This document shows, one piece after another, positions 27,301 to 37,900 of a DNA stretch of 64,000 bases. The stretch covers positions 62,001 to 126,000 of the forward strand of contig JAQGDQ010000217.1 of NCBI GenBank assembly GCA_030141605.1. Reading direction: 5' to 3'. The DNA comes from Tubiluchus corallicola. Taxonomy: Eukaryota > Priapulida > Priapulimorpha > Priapulimorphida > Tubiluchidae. Position 1 is the stretch's first letter; each line of letters opens with the position of its first letter. The position numbers and the translations under genes are program-made. A model generated the notes under the pieces. The model ran no database searches, was not told where the DNA came from, and saw only the letters and a program-made list of their open reading frames with translations.

Positions 27301-30300
27301 ATCGGGAGCGATTTGCAGAAACTGTAAACCTGTATCTATACGACATCATCTGTGTGGTTTTTCTTGTTTGTATAATCAGTTGCATCAACATGTTGTCATA
27401 TAAATGCCGATTTTAGCTTTCGTAAAGTGTTGAATCGTTTGCAGTTTTTGTATTTAAATGTCTTTTTGGTTTAAAAAAATATCGCATATGGCAGCACTTG
27501 TTTTTTTAATGCTACATATAAAGCGGCAAACAGTTTACCATCGATTAACTAATTGCAAAATGTGATTGTAAAATATACATAGACTAGTTAATCACCAGGT
27601 GTTTGCAGTTAGTAAAAAGGTTGTATCTTAAGCGTAATTGTTCTTGCCGCGTTTTAACCTATTGTACATTGCTTCTGGAAAAAACGAGGTATGATACGCC
27701 AGAAAGTGAAGTTCCAGCATCCACGATTGGAAGTTAAACAGTATGGGATTAATGTGTGCTTAATCGTGATACTAGATAAGTACAATTGCTCCACGATCAC
27801 TGATCCAACTAAAATTCACCCACATTTACAATAATGTTTGAACCTGCAGGGCCTTGGAAGCCATATATGGCTCTATTGTATTAGTTATAACATCATCTAA
27901 CAGCGTTTCTAGCATGGCTTCTGGTCAGGACGAGTGAACGCGATGGCATTATGCCAATTTCAAAAGTGCAAGTAAAATTAAAATTCAGAAAAGTACTACA
28001 GCCATCAAGCGATCAACGATCAGTCACCAATAACTAAAAAAGCATGCCATACTTTACGAAATACTCAGTAAATGTTAATCCCGTGAGATGACACTTCTAG
28101 TGCTTTACCATAAGATGTTTGAAGAATTGAGATAGCTTAGCGCATAAAAATGGCTTCTGGTCCAAGCAGCGGAATCCCAAAGTTGGGCGTCCCATGCACC
28201 AACATTTTTTTTTCAAACTTAGCACGTTAACAAACTTTTACCACTGGATAGATAACAAAACTGACAGCTTTCCTGATCTTAGGCCAGTGTATGTAATTGA
28301 TGAAAACTGGCAATATGTGATTACAGAGAATGTCGACATATTTTACAATTGCTAGGAAATGGCTTTTTAAAACACCGAGATCTCCAGCACTATTTTAATG
28401 AGGAAATTTTGAAGTACGTATAAAGCTGTAACATTTTGATACTGTAAATTTAATTTATAATATTCATGTTCGTTCAGTTTATATCTCATGAAGACTGCTA
28501 TATTAGATCGCATGGACCAACTACAGCTATCGGACCCACGGAAATAGGGGCAGAGAGAGAGAGGGGAGCTGAGACAGAAGGAGCGGGAGAGTGTGTGTGC
28601 GTCCGTGTGTGTGTGTGTGTGTGTGTGTGTAAGGCGGTAGGAGGGAGAGAGGGCTGAGAGAAGCTACGATCGATAATCGAGAAAACGCCAAAATGCACCA
28701 AGATTTACCCAAAACGTGGTAAAATGTCCATGGGGTTCCATCGGGTTATTTAAGATTTTTTTGTTCTTCCTAGAATGGGGAAAGATTTTTGTGTTGGCAT
28801 AATGAGGAGAAATATTGTGCATTTGCAAGCACTTTTTATTTTTACTTCACTGTATTAGTTTAGTTGTCCTCCCCGTTAAATAATTTAGAAAGCGTGCAAG
28901 CGCTCATAGCCATACCCGCCGATAATGTTATAAATTGCCTATAATTGGCAGTCTGAAAAGCATTGTAAACGAAAAGCACTTTCCCCACATAACATAATTA
29001 CACATTATGCGCGCACGAGCAAGTAACTTCAAAGCCAAAATCTGGACCATTAAAAGCGTTAATTTATTACACGATTGCATAAAATTCCCCCGTTCCAGTC
29101 AGCGTGTCGCATGCGGTTGTAGCATCATCATCGCGCTTGCGTTCCGATTTGGAACTTAGTTAAGCTAATTGCGTCTTGCATTCCATATCTGTATTGTTTT
29201 TACTGCCAGCAATAAATTTCGCGCTGAACAAAGTCGTTCTTTCTACTTTTATGACTCATTTGTGAGAAGGAATAAGAATCATTAATGCCGCCTGTATGGT
29301 CGTTACGAGTTGCAATAGGTTTGTGTGAAGCTTGAGGGTTTGTTACAATAACAATTCAATAATTTGCTTGGTATTGAATTGCCGTGAAGGTATCGTGCAG
29401 ATTTATTAAAAATTCATGGACAAAATCAAACGCTCTTCGCTGCAACATTAGGTAACTTGCACTTACTATAGATGCGTAGAAAAATAGAAATAATATTTTA
29501 TAGGTTTAGAGCTTTTGCACATTTACGGTAACTCGGTTAGAGAAGATGCAGACGAAAGCAAGAGTCTCAACTTCCTTGAGTTTTTCCCTTAGTAGAAATC
29601 ATAGTAACAGTAACAGTAACAGTAACAGTAACAGGGCCACAACAGTAACAGTCGCTGTACGAACAGTAAGCAGTCGTTGTCAAGGGCATAGAAGTGCTTC
29701 ATACCATTTAGGAAAAGTACACATTATATTTGTAGCTTTTTTAAGATTTAACGCAGCATGGTTTTAATTTTAGACAAAACTAAACTCAAGTATAATCACT
29801 TAATCACCGTTGCTGAACCATTAAATCTAATGAACTGTACACAACGCAGACAGGCCTAGGCGTAGGCCTGTATAATGCACATTTATCATACTAACCCGAA
29901 GGTACGTGTACGTTCAATCTCGCCACATTTTGTTAAATAGTTGGCAAATTAAAGAAGTCAGTATCATTCACCAAGCATACACTTTTGTGGAAATCAGTTA
30001 ACAATCTTATTAGTGGCGGAATCTGACAACATTCAGAGTTGCTGTTAATGTCTGATTATACTGTGCATTTCTGCAACACACGGCTGATGGATTTTGTAAG
30101 ATTATTTGAATGTTAAAAGACGAAACAAGGCTACAACCCTGTGAATGTATTCATCGAAGCCAGGAGTTTTTATTAGCTTATTTGTGTTTTTGATTATGTT
30201 GACACTTATGCAGCATTTGCTTATCAGTAATTGAAGCTTTAAGCATGTAACTCGTCGGCACTCTAAAGTAATAGAGGTCGAAGATGGCTTACTACATTAT

Positions 30301-31724
30301 TCACAACTCTTACGCCTCATGAATCAATGTTTTATGTTAAAGCTATCACTGCCTACCTAATTATTAATGAAGGTACGCCAGAGAGTAATTATCCTACATA
30401 GTATGAGAATTAATCAGATGGATGAGTTTTGGTTAACCCGTTTTATTGCTTAGGGTAAAGGTGGTGATCGAGTGGTATCGATTTGCTCGATTACTACAAT
30501 ACGGAAAGTATTCCTGTAACAAAAGTTATAGACTGGATCCTGTTGAAGGAAGCCTCAGAAATGAGTTAATGTGTACTCTCGATCACCAGTTTTTCATGAA
30601 ATGTCGCAATCTAGATGCGGTTACATGACTGTAGTTATTGAAATTGTGATACTGTAATTGTTGCTCTGTTGAACTCTTGGAGTTGTGGGACTGTATCATG
30701 TTAACCGCACTAAAAAGATAGTTATCGAGATTTGGAAGACATACATGTTATTTGATAACAAAAGTTATGAATTGACTGTTGTTCGGGTAAACGGTTTTTC
30801 CTCAGTTGGGCACCTTTCTCTTAGACCGTTGGGTTTGTTTAATGTCTTGAAAAAATTACCTTCAAGTTGGTATTTTTCAGCAGCAGGTAGAAGCAAATGC
30901 GCCATTTCTGCTAGTTTATCTGTGTGACCCGTATAAATGTAGGTAATCATTTCTCGCACCGTGTCTGCATCAAAGTCTTTTATCCGTAGATGAGTATTGG
31001 CAACTGGAATGTCTGGAAGGAATTTGTTGTGGTCAAAAGTTGTGGCGAATACAGAAGACTGTATAGAAAGCACGGCCTTGTGAGCCGTGAAAGTCTGCGT
31101 GGCCTTCTCACCGGCCGTAATGGTCACGTCTGTATGGGCTTTGTCTTGCAAGAGTTTCTCACCCAGTGACTCGAAGACACCATAACAACTGTTTGACATG
31201 AGAAGGCTACGTCGGTTGTTGGCAGAACAAGGTTGCGTGGGCGGGCTAGGTGGTATGCTGTACCGGCCCGCCTGCCGGACGTCCACATTACAGAACATAA
31301 AGAGTGAACCATCAGGCAGGAGATAGTCTTGTACAACGTCAAGGGGCAGGAATTCCCTCCATCCCCAGTCGTTGCCCCAGTCATTGTGTGTGGCTGATTT
31401 ACTATGCACGCACGCGCATTCATCGTCTCGTATCCCTATGGAGTATGTCACCTCAAAGTTGGCTCGACAGCTGACAGAATGGTGAGTCCTGTCAAAGCAC
31501 TTCAACAGTTTTAAATAGGCGGAGATATACTCCTTCTGCGTGTTGTCGCGAACATACTTCTTGAAGTACACTCGCCACTGTATCTTCACGATGTTCTCCT
31601 GGATGTAGGAGGACAGAAAATCCATGAAGAGCTCATCTGGGTTTTGTTTAAATCTCACATGAAAATTCGGAATTTGAAATGCGTAGTGAGCCATGACTGA
31701 TGCACTAGAAGTATCACCTTTCAT
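15306..31724 (-). CDS. MATH-BTB (SPOP-like) protein, two exons with a 15 kb intron
   Basis: Exon 1 is 31724-30860 and exon 2 is 15577-15306. The donor (GAAG|GTAATT) and acceptor (TTTCAG|GATT) are both phase 1, and joining them restores the family sequence AEKYQLEG-LKEEAVREL. The protein is 378 aa, close to SPOP length (374). A divergent N-terminal MATH/TRAF-like domain covers roughly residues 10-150 and includes WGWREFLPLD and LLPDGSLFMFCNVDV. A BTB/POZ domain follows at roughly 190-300 (FTAHKAVLSIQSSVFATTFD, ITYIYTGHTDKLAEM). The C-terminal BACK-like part contains TLLLADKHTIINLKNKALEF and a Gly-Trp-Lys-like DDWKKL element. Proteins of this family bind substrates through MATH and recruit CUL3 through BTB for ubiquitylation. 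The in-frame TGA at 15308-15306 gives a normal family length, so it is taken as the main stop. An in-frame TGA directly before the ATG at 31724 fixes the start. Confidence 0.87.
18670..18693. promoter_or_regulatory. Short perfect inverted repeat with homeodomain-type cores
   Basis: CAGGTAAT and its exact reverse complement ATTACCTG are separated by 8 bp. The arms contain TAAT/ATTA homeodomain cores and CAGGTA (a ZEB/Snail-like half site). It lies in the large BTB-gene intron. A binding function is only inferred from the motif. Confidence 0.25.
21515..21590 (+). repeat. tRNA-like B-box relic
   Basis: GGTTCAATTCC at about 21558-21568 fits the pol III B-box pattern. A weak A-box-like GGTAGTGATTGATGG lies about 20-25 nt upstream. 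About 200 bp upstream on the opposite strand, GGGTTCAATACTC gives a second, poorer match. The spacing and stems are too degenerate for a tRNA gene, so a SINE remnant is the better reading. Confidence 0.28.
22247..22254. promoter_or_regulatory. Perfect CRE palindrome TGACGTCA (1 of 3)
   Basis: Exact 8 bp CREB/ATF consensus in the BTB-gene intron. The occurrences at 24429 and 25848 lie within 3.6 kb of it. Confidence 0.4.
22562..23223. mobile_element. MITE-like element with 19 bp perfect terminal inverted repeats (foldback family, copy 2)
   Basis: The ends at 22562-22580 (AGGCCCATTTCACAGTGAG) and 23205-23223 are perfect reverse complements. The inner part at 22741-22920 is homologous to 2440-2620 of the foldback copy near the window start. 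Shared blocks include AATGTTAGTCAATGTAATG, TGTGTTATT and GCATTAATAAAACA. The block at 22981-23045 (TTCCTCGCGAAAATGGAAC...CTCACGAGG) recurs inverted at about 23139-23200, so the right half is itself palindromic. No transposase frame is present. The flanking bases (GTT on the left, TTC on the right) give at most a very short target duplication. Confidence 0.75.
24429..24436. promoter_or_regulatory. Perfect CRE palindrome TGACGTCA (2 of 3)
   Basis: Exact CREB/ATF consensus in the BTB-gene intron, in context AAATGACGTCACGC. The flanking CAC extends the usual half-site preference. Confidence 0.4.
25848..25855. promoter_or_regulatory. Perfect CRE palindrome TGACGTCA (3 of 3)
   Basis: Exact CREB/ATF consensus inside a locally GC-richer patch (25700-25920) of the BTB-gene intron. 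The patch is not coding in any frame I could read, which fits a regulatory island better than an exon. Confidence 0.42.
28551..28660 (+). repeat. Compound GA/GT microsatellite
   Basis: A GAGAGA-rich tract is followed by GTGTGTGC, a clean GT run (about 28605-28630) and a second GA-rich tract. Open frames over it on both strands are low-complexity artefacts. Confidence 0.9.
29603..29652 (+). repeat. AACAGT hexanucleotide repeat
   Basis: AGTAAC units repeat about six times, with a short interruption (GGGCCAC) before more AACAGT units. The Ser-Asn run in an overlapping open frame comes from this microsatellite. Confidence 0.85.
29851..29870. repeat. Perfect 8 bp-arm hairpin
   Basis: CAGGCCTA and TAGGCCTG flank GGCG, forming a GC-rich hairpin in otherwise AT-rich intron DNA of the BTB gene. 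No polyU/T run follows it. The function is unknown. Confidence 0.4.
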
Positions 31725-32301
31725 TCAGAAAGCTGTTGTCTTAAACAGTGTGTCAGTTCTGTCGAGGGAAATTTACTTTGAAAAGCAACGTCTCTCCCTC
31801 ATTTTTTCTACTTCGCTGCGCGATAAAATTATATATACTTTATTATTCGTAGCTTTTTAATCGCGCAGTTTCAATTATATCAATCACATTTTGTAATCGT
31901 TCACCTTTTCAATTCCAGTGATCAATGCGCACTTATATTAAATGGCAACTCTTCTTGATATCCACTCTTTGACTCTTCCATATAATTAAAAACTTGTCAC
32001 ATTTCCTTTTGAATAGACAAACCAGATTCAAATGATTTAGTACATTTGTTGGGAAGCCACTGCACTTTGCACTGTGTCATCTAGTATAATGTTGAATCTC
32101 TAAATGCTTCTTAGTAGGATTAGTTTGCCGAATTCATTACACGCATTATGCTGTAGACTGGCATAAGCGTTTGAAGTTCGGAAACAGCGTTTCGGAGATT
32201 TCAATTTAACCAAAATATCGATTATAGTATTCAATACACGTGCATTATTTATGAGCACCAAGATATGAGCGCTTCATATACGAGTCTCTGATTGATTTCT
32301 T

Positions 32302-32511
32302 CTACTGGTAAAGATTGGTAGCACGGAGCAGACCATCATCTCTGACTGCCCTCGCCTGATTGGCCAGCTTGCTAATGACATGCCCGCCGCTGCACATTTC
32401 TGCTAGTTTGTCACTCGCATCGATCACCACTCGGCTTTTTAGCGGTGCCGCTCTCTTTTGTCGTGTAGCCTCTTCTGTAGACTTTGTGATTATACCCTTG
32501 AATGGTTGCAA
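32302..32511 (-). other. Possible coding exon, unidentified
   Basis: On the minus strand a frame stays open from an upstream TGA near 32540 to a TAG at 32302. Its composition is GC-richer than the surroundings and its translation looks protein-like (EEATRQKRAAPLKSR, LANQARAVRDDGLLRATN). There is no ATG at its start. A CTACAG acceptor lies before the EEATRQ segment, so it could be a terminal exon of an unseen gene or an upstream alternative exon of the MATH-BTB gene, which starts 578 bp downstream on the same strand. It shares an 18 bp block (17 identical, encoding DKLAEM) with the BTB exon at 30903-30920. I do not recognise the protein. Confidence 0.3.
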
Positions 32512-33359
32512 AACTCGAGTTGTAGTGTCAATAGCTATTCAGAAGCTGTGTTCGGTGACTTATTGAAGCCATTTAATCGGGAAGCCGATCGAAATCTATT
32601 GCGTCATAGCGGCATATATTAGCGCTTTATCGTTTTTAAGCCGTAACGCTTTACTATAGGATTCTTTTCTTTTACTCCTCTTATTAAAATATTATATACA
32701 GACAAAAATTGAACCAGAACAATTAATCAGACTAACAACCATAGTTTAAGTTCAAAATCTGGTCCATCAGTGAATTCATTTTAGTCAAATTTGTGATCTC
32801 TGCGCATTGCAGCCGGTGATAAACTACAAATTAATTACTGCTGACGCAACCAAGCGTCTTATTTGCATATTACTGCAATTTATTGTAAAAGGAAATTATA
32901 ATAGACGAAGCCTACGTGAGCATATATGGGTGCGTTAAAAGATGTATTTGAAACTGATTTCGGTGTGAATATCGCTTGATTGTCTTCTCTGTAATAGATG
33001 ACAATAACGAATTGGCGGTGCATGTAAAATTTCGGTGAAAAACTGAGCGGGTCTTAGCTATGAGTAACCCATGAACGATATTTAGAAGATTTATTTTTAA
33101 AAGGCTCCCAAGTTTTCATATTCTTTTCACAGAACAGCAATAATTGGCTTCCCTGAATGAACAAGTGGATTATCCTCATACTTAATATTCACTGCGCGCC
33201 ATCTAGCCGGAGAAACTACATTAATAAATGCAGTAGTTTTGTTTAATAAATGTTGCTAGTAAAATTAGTGTTTTGCACTTTTGTCTCAAATTCTTTCTCG
33301 CTAATAAGTAATCACATGAATGCATTTTGTGTAAATTCATCATTTTCTATTTTTTTCAG

Positions 33360-34425
33360 CAAACTTATAATCCCAATCTACCACGTCACCTGTCGTTAGC
33401 AATTTGTAGGACTGGAGTGCATATGTTGGAGTTCAGGCAGAAGGTATATTAACAAATATAGTTGCATAATTGATATTGCTAATACTCTACTCATGTTGTA
33501 AACAGACTTACTAAAAATCAATGGTTCAGTGGAGAATATATATTTATATACACAAATGGCTACCCAAAACAAAATTTTGCATAACATGTTTTTTAATAAA
33601 TAATCCTTAGTTTAACAATTGAGTCTTCTGAACAGTTTAAAACTTTTGTTTAAAAAGGTGGACAGTAATACATGCTGTGCTGCTCTTTAACACCTATTTC
33701 TGATTTACAGAAAGTACTCAAATCGTATGAATATGAAGACATTGTGAACTACAGCCCCAGTGCCAAACAACTGATGCTTATTGTTGGAGATGTAGCTAAA
33801 GGGACGAAGTACATATTCAACACTTCTGAGGTAGATTAGTGTGAATAGTTTGCTTCTTTTTGCATTGGAAGGAATTTGCTGTAGTCATACATTGTGGCAA
33901 ATTAATGAGTGGTTAATGTGAAAACATTATTTCATTCACTATATTGATGTAATGGCAGTGCACATCATCAAAGTTAACACATGAATGTGGGATGTGACTA
34001 ACAGGCACGTTTTTCTTGGCTGAATTTCTAAATAATATATTATTTGAAATTCTGTATTGCATGTAAAACTTACAAATATTTATAAAAATTAGAATTAATG
34101 ATGTGTGGTCTGACATCTACTGGTCGAACAGCTGCATGGTTCTTGCCCACAATTTTCTTAAGCATGTATTGTAAGTTTTTTGTAATACAAATAGATTTTC
34201 ACTCAATAGTGCAGACTTTCTACAGTTTTATACAGTACTTTAATGCAAATTTACAATACCAGCTTTCCATTTATCTAGGCATCCCAGATTGCTCATCTAA
34301 TAAAAGACTACTGTAGCGCCATTCGAGCCAGCAGAAAGCGGGACAAGGTCAAAGTTGATGAGAGATCAAGGGCAGCAAAGAGCATTCTAGTAAAACAACC
34401 ACCAAAATTTGATCATTTGTACTGA
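33360..34425 (+). CDS. FERM-domain protein, 3' part (last three exons)
   Basis: Three phase-0 exons, 33360-33443, 33711-33830 and 34279-34425, each have AG acceptors and GT donors. They encode 116 residues ending at TGA. The sequence NLPRHLSLAICRTGVHMLEF, then DIVNYSP, LMLIVGDVAKGTKYIFNTSE and ASQIAHLIKDYC reads as the F3 (PH/PTB-like) lobe of a FERM domain. The final helix QIAHLIKDY is typical of talin and MyTH4-FERM myosins. A basic tail (RASRKRDKVKVDERSRAAK) follows. The N-terminal exons (F1, F2 and whatever precedes them) were not found upstream. The gene is therefore partial here, with remote exons, or is a remnant. Family membership within FERM (myosin VII/X/XV class against talin-like) is undecided. 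It converges on MRPS5 with about 565 bp between the stops. Confidence 0.72.
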
Positions 34426-34989
34426 CAGTAATTGCTCACCAACAATTAGGTGTAACTGATATTTATTTTTTGCTTAGTGATACAGAAATTAAATTTAATT
34501 AATACAGAGAAATTGTGTTATTTATCAAAAATGGTATAGTAACTTATATTTATTTTTGTACTCTAACACAGAAACTATGATCAAGAAATAATGCTATTTA
34601 CTTGTAAAAATGTTGATTTTGGTTTATAGAGAAAAATAGCATGAATATTGCCTGCTGGTCATACAAAATGACTAAATTTTCACACACTGAGAACACAACG
34701 TGATTAAAGGATAAAAATTCTGTTGAACACGTTACGAAATTTTTTATCCACTTTAAGCAAACTGCTGCTGCTTTACACAACTTTTTAGCTACAAATTGCT
34801 TTCTACGCTGATTTCTTTATTACTATTATAATGTCTACTGCTGTTGCAGCATTTTCGCATTTTCCCAGCAGTTTTAATTGTCTTGAGAATAATTAATTGG
34901 GTTGCACCACGAAATTATCAAAACAGCTCATCAGCACTCACTTGTGAGGAATCACTGATTAATAGAATAACTAGGTGACACACCATACT
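34426..34989. other. Convergent intergenic region
   Basis: Lies between the FERM-gene stop (plus strand) and the MRPS5 stop (minus strand). A TTTATT at about 34816 is the complement of AATAAA and could serve MRPS5. ATTAAA near 34489 could serve the FERM gene. Nothing else is seen. Confidence 0.4.
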
Positions 34990-37900
34990 CTACGAAGCCC
35001 AGATTTCAATTAACCGCTGACGTTGATTACGATATCTCTCTAGTTCTTTCTTTCTTTTCTTGTAACTTTTGAACTCTATATAAAATGGTTTATATCTTCG
35101 ACGTGCCAATTCCAACTTTCCCTTGCTGTGGATCATATCGAAGTCAAGTTCTTCATCTTTTGACACCTCTTCTCTAACCTGAAATATAGTATTGAGACCT
35201 GTTAAATTTCTTATAATTTTTATATTATACACTGGCAACAACTGCAACATTAGTTTCGAAATACGCTCGCGTCTACTTAAATCTCTAATGACTGTAACTG
35301 TTCACAAAAGTTATGATACGCACTCAGAACATGACGAACAGTAGTAGCAAAAATACATATTAATAGCCAAATTTTTAATTTGATTTACATTTTGTCTTGA
35401 AACTTGAGCATATTCATTACTTTCATAACTTGGACAAATGGTTTCACACTATAATATACCCACCTCATCTGGTTCAGCAAGTACAACAGGCAAGTTTTCT
35501 CGTTCCTTCCGAAACTCCACAACATACAGTTTCTTCCGATCTGCCAGTTGCTGATGTGTTACCTGCCAAGAAGCATATATTACATCAGTTAGACACAACA
35601 CATATTTTAACCTTGGACATCCCTTGAATGAACGATCGCCAGGGCTCAATTATTATTATCATTTATTCATATAATACTGATATATATCAATATCTACTAT
35701 AGGCCATTTCATTCACTATACTAATTTTGGCTGTTAACTTTTGCAAAGGGAAAATGCATTCATATCCAAGTGCAGCAAATGCACTTTTGATGGTTAAGTG
35801 CCTCATCTTAGAGGCACAACCCTGGTAATAAGCCATGTTTCTGTCTCTGCGCAGCAACCCACATTGAACAGACTGCACTAAATGCTGGTTTCCAATTTGA
35901 GCTATGCTATAGCGTAAAAAAATTAATTTGTTATACAACTAATTGCTACATCTGTTGAGAAGTATTGGCATTTTTATTTTCTGAAAGCAAAATAAGGCAA
36001 CAAAGCCTTAGCACCAAAAACAGCATTTTTATGCAGTTTATTACACTGCAAACTGGTACTCAGCATTTAACAGGAGAGCTTACAAATCATGTTAAATAAC
36101 TCTAGCAGGACCAGTTTCCCAGACCACTGCAAAATATAAACCAAGTATGGTGTGGTTTAACTGTACAGTGATATTTCAATCACACTCTGACCATACATCT
36201 TGCATTAGTGCTGTTTACATTTTTTTAGCCTGATGCTATTTTGCTTAACTTATAGTAAATGGGTCAAGGTACACAAACTTAATTTGGAGACAAACAAGGC
36301 TTAGACAGTAAGGAAAATTCCAATTAGGTAAATCTATATCCTCAAAAATATGAATCACTTAAGCCTGTCTTGACACAGCATACCTGCTTTGAAAGCCCAT
36401 CGAAAAGAGCCTTTGTCAAATTCTGTATGTTTTTCGTCGAGCCTTCAACTTTCGCATACATGTCCTTGATTCCAATTACCTCACAAATTGTCCTTATGGC
36501 TCGGTGGCAGACAAGACCAAATCCTTGGGGTTTGCGCTTCATGTATATTTTCGAGTGGTAGAACTTGGTGAAAATGTCATGAAAAACTGAAAAAAATTTG
36601 CAGTATATCTACGCTAGTATTGCACCAGCTGTGTGAAGGAAAGTTACAACCCCATTTAATTCAGAGGGTTATACTTCTGCAAACTCTTGTAGGCCTACAT
36701 ACACACTGATGACCACTTCATTGGGTGTCACATCACATCACATCATTGGGTGTCATTTTACATAACCTCTAAGATTGTAATTTTTACTAAATTCACATAA
36801 ACGACACAAACAATGATTTAAATGCTTTGCAATAACTTTTTCATTCACTTTCATTTAAATGGTACATTGGTAGAGTCAGCTATCAGCTATTAACCAATAT
36901 TAAGTGGTCAAGTTCTTGACAAATGTCACAAGGATTGACTTTAACAATGCTATTGCTCTACAGATAAAAAGCACTACCACGAATTCACAATGAAGCAACA
37001 TGACAAAATTGGCTAAAGTTGTAATTATAGAGGAGAAGCACTACACTGAGCAGGAGAGTGCCACACGCACACACATAGAAGCAGCAGTGGTAAAAAACTA
37101 GAACTATAAACTATCACTTTTATATCAATATTGTATATGACTGACTGTGAAAAATGATAATCGTACTCGTGTGATCATTATAGATTTCCATATACTGGAG
37201 TTTCTGAGCAGCCCGGTTCTTTGCTATTCTGAGTGCAGCTTTGCCATCGGGAGACTTTCCTAAACCATATCCTAAGATTCACAAAAAATTAGTGCCACTT
37301 CCAGAAATGCTATAGTAGTAAATAAATATGGATTCATAACAGCATAAATCGCTCAGACAAAAAGAGTCTGAAATGTACTAACCGCATTATAGAAAACACT
37401 ATCCAGATAGAGAGTCTGAAATGTACTAACCGCATTATAGAAAACACTATCCAGATAACTACAAACTTTTACACTATGTTACAGATACACCAAAAGTATG
37501 ATGGCACTTGCCATAAGATGGAATTGACGAAGAATTACGCTGCGTCTTATGAAACTATGTATCACATATTCCATGCAAAATTCTGCAAAAATTTAATATC
37601 AAACAGCTAAGTGACGGTGGATACCTTAAAATAAAAAAATGTTCCTGCAAATCCTACCTATACAAAAAATGAATGCAGCAACATGCATGTAAACAACAGT
37701 TTAGCAATAGGCTGAATGTAAATACCTGCTAGTCCTTTGCCATTACCAGTTACAACAAAAGCACTAATGCGCCGTTTGCGACCAAGATTGCCAGTCATAG
37801 TAAAAACCTGCTTCATCTGCAAGGAAATATCAGCAGTGTGAGTGCAACACTGCAAAAGTCAGCTGCTTGCAGGTTACATAAAAATACATTGTCAAATAAA

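Larger units (their letters stand above)
15578..30859 (-). other. 15.3 kb intron of the MATH-BTB gene
   Basis: No exon of the host gene is needed here, because the flanking exons join in phase across the BTB/BACK junction. The intron contains a foldback-element copy (22562-23223), tRNA-like relics near 21.3-21.6 kb and three perfect TGACGTCA sites. It also contains a GA/GT microsatellite (28551-28660) and an AACAGT repeat (29603-29652). Open frames inside are short and I recognise none. It is an obvious place for host-gene regulatory elements. Confidence 0.75.

Noticed and set aside
28498-28712. Minus-strand frames rich in His-Thr
   Set aside because: They are translations of the GT/GA microsatellite.
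30446-30628. Plus-strand open frame after a GCTTAG acceptor
   Set aside because: The frame is open but its translation shows no family resemblance and no link in phase to the FERM exons at 33360.
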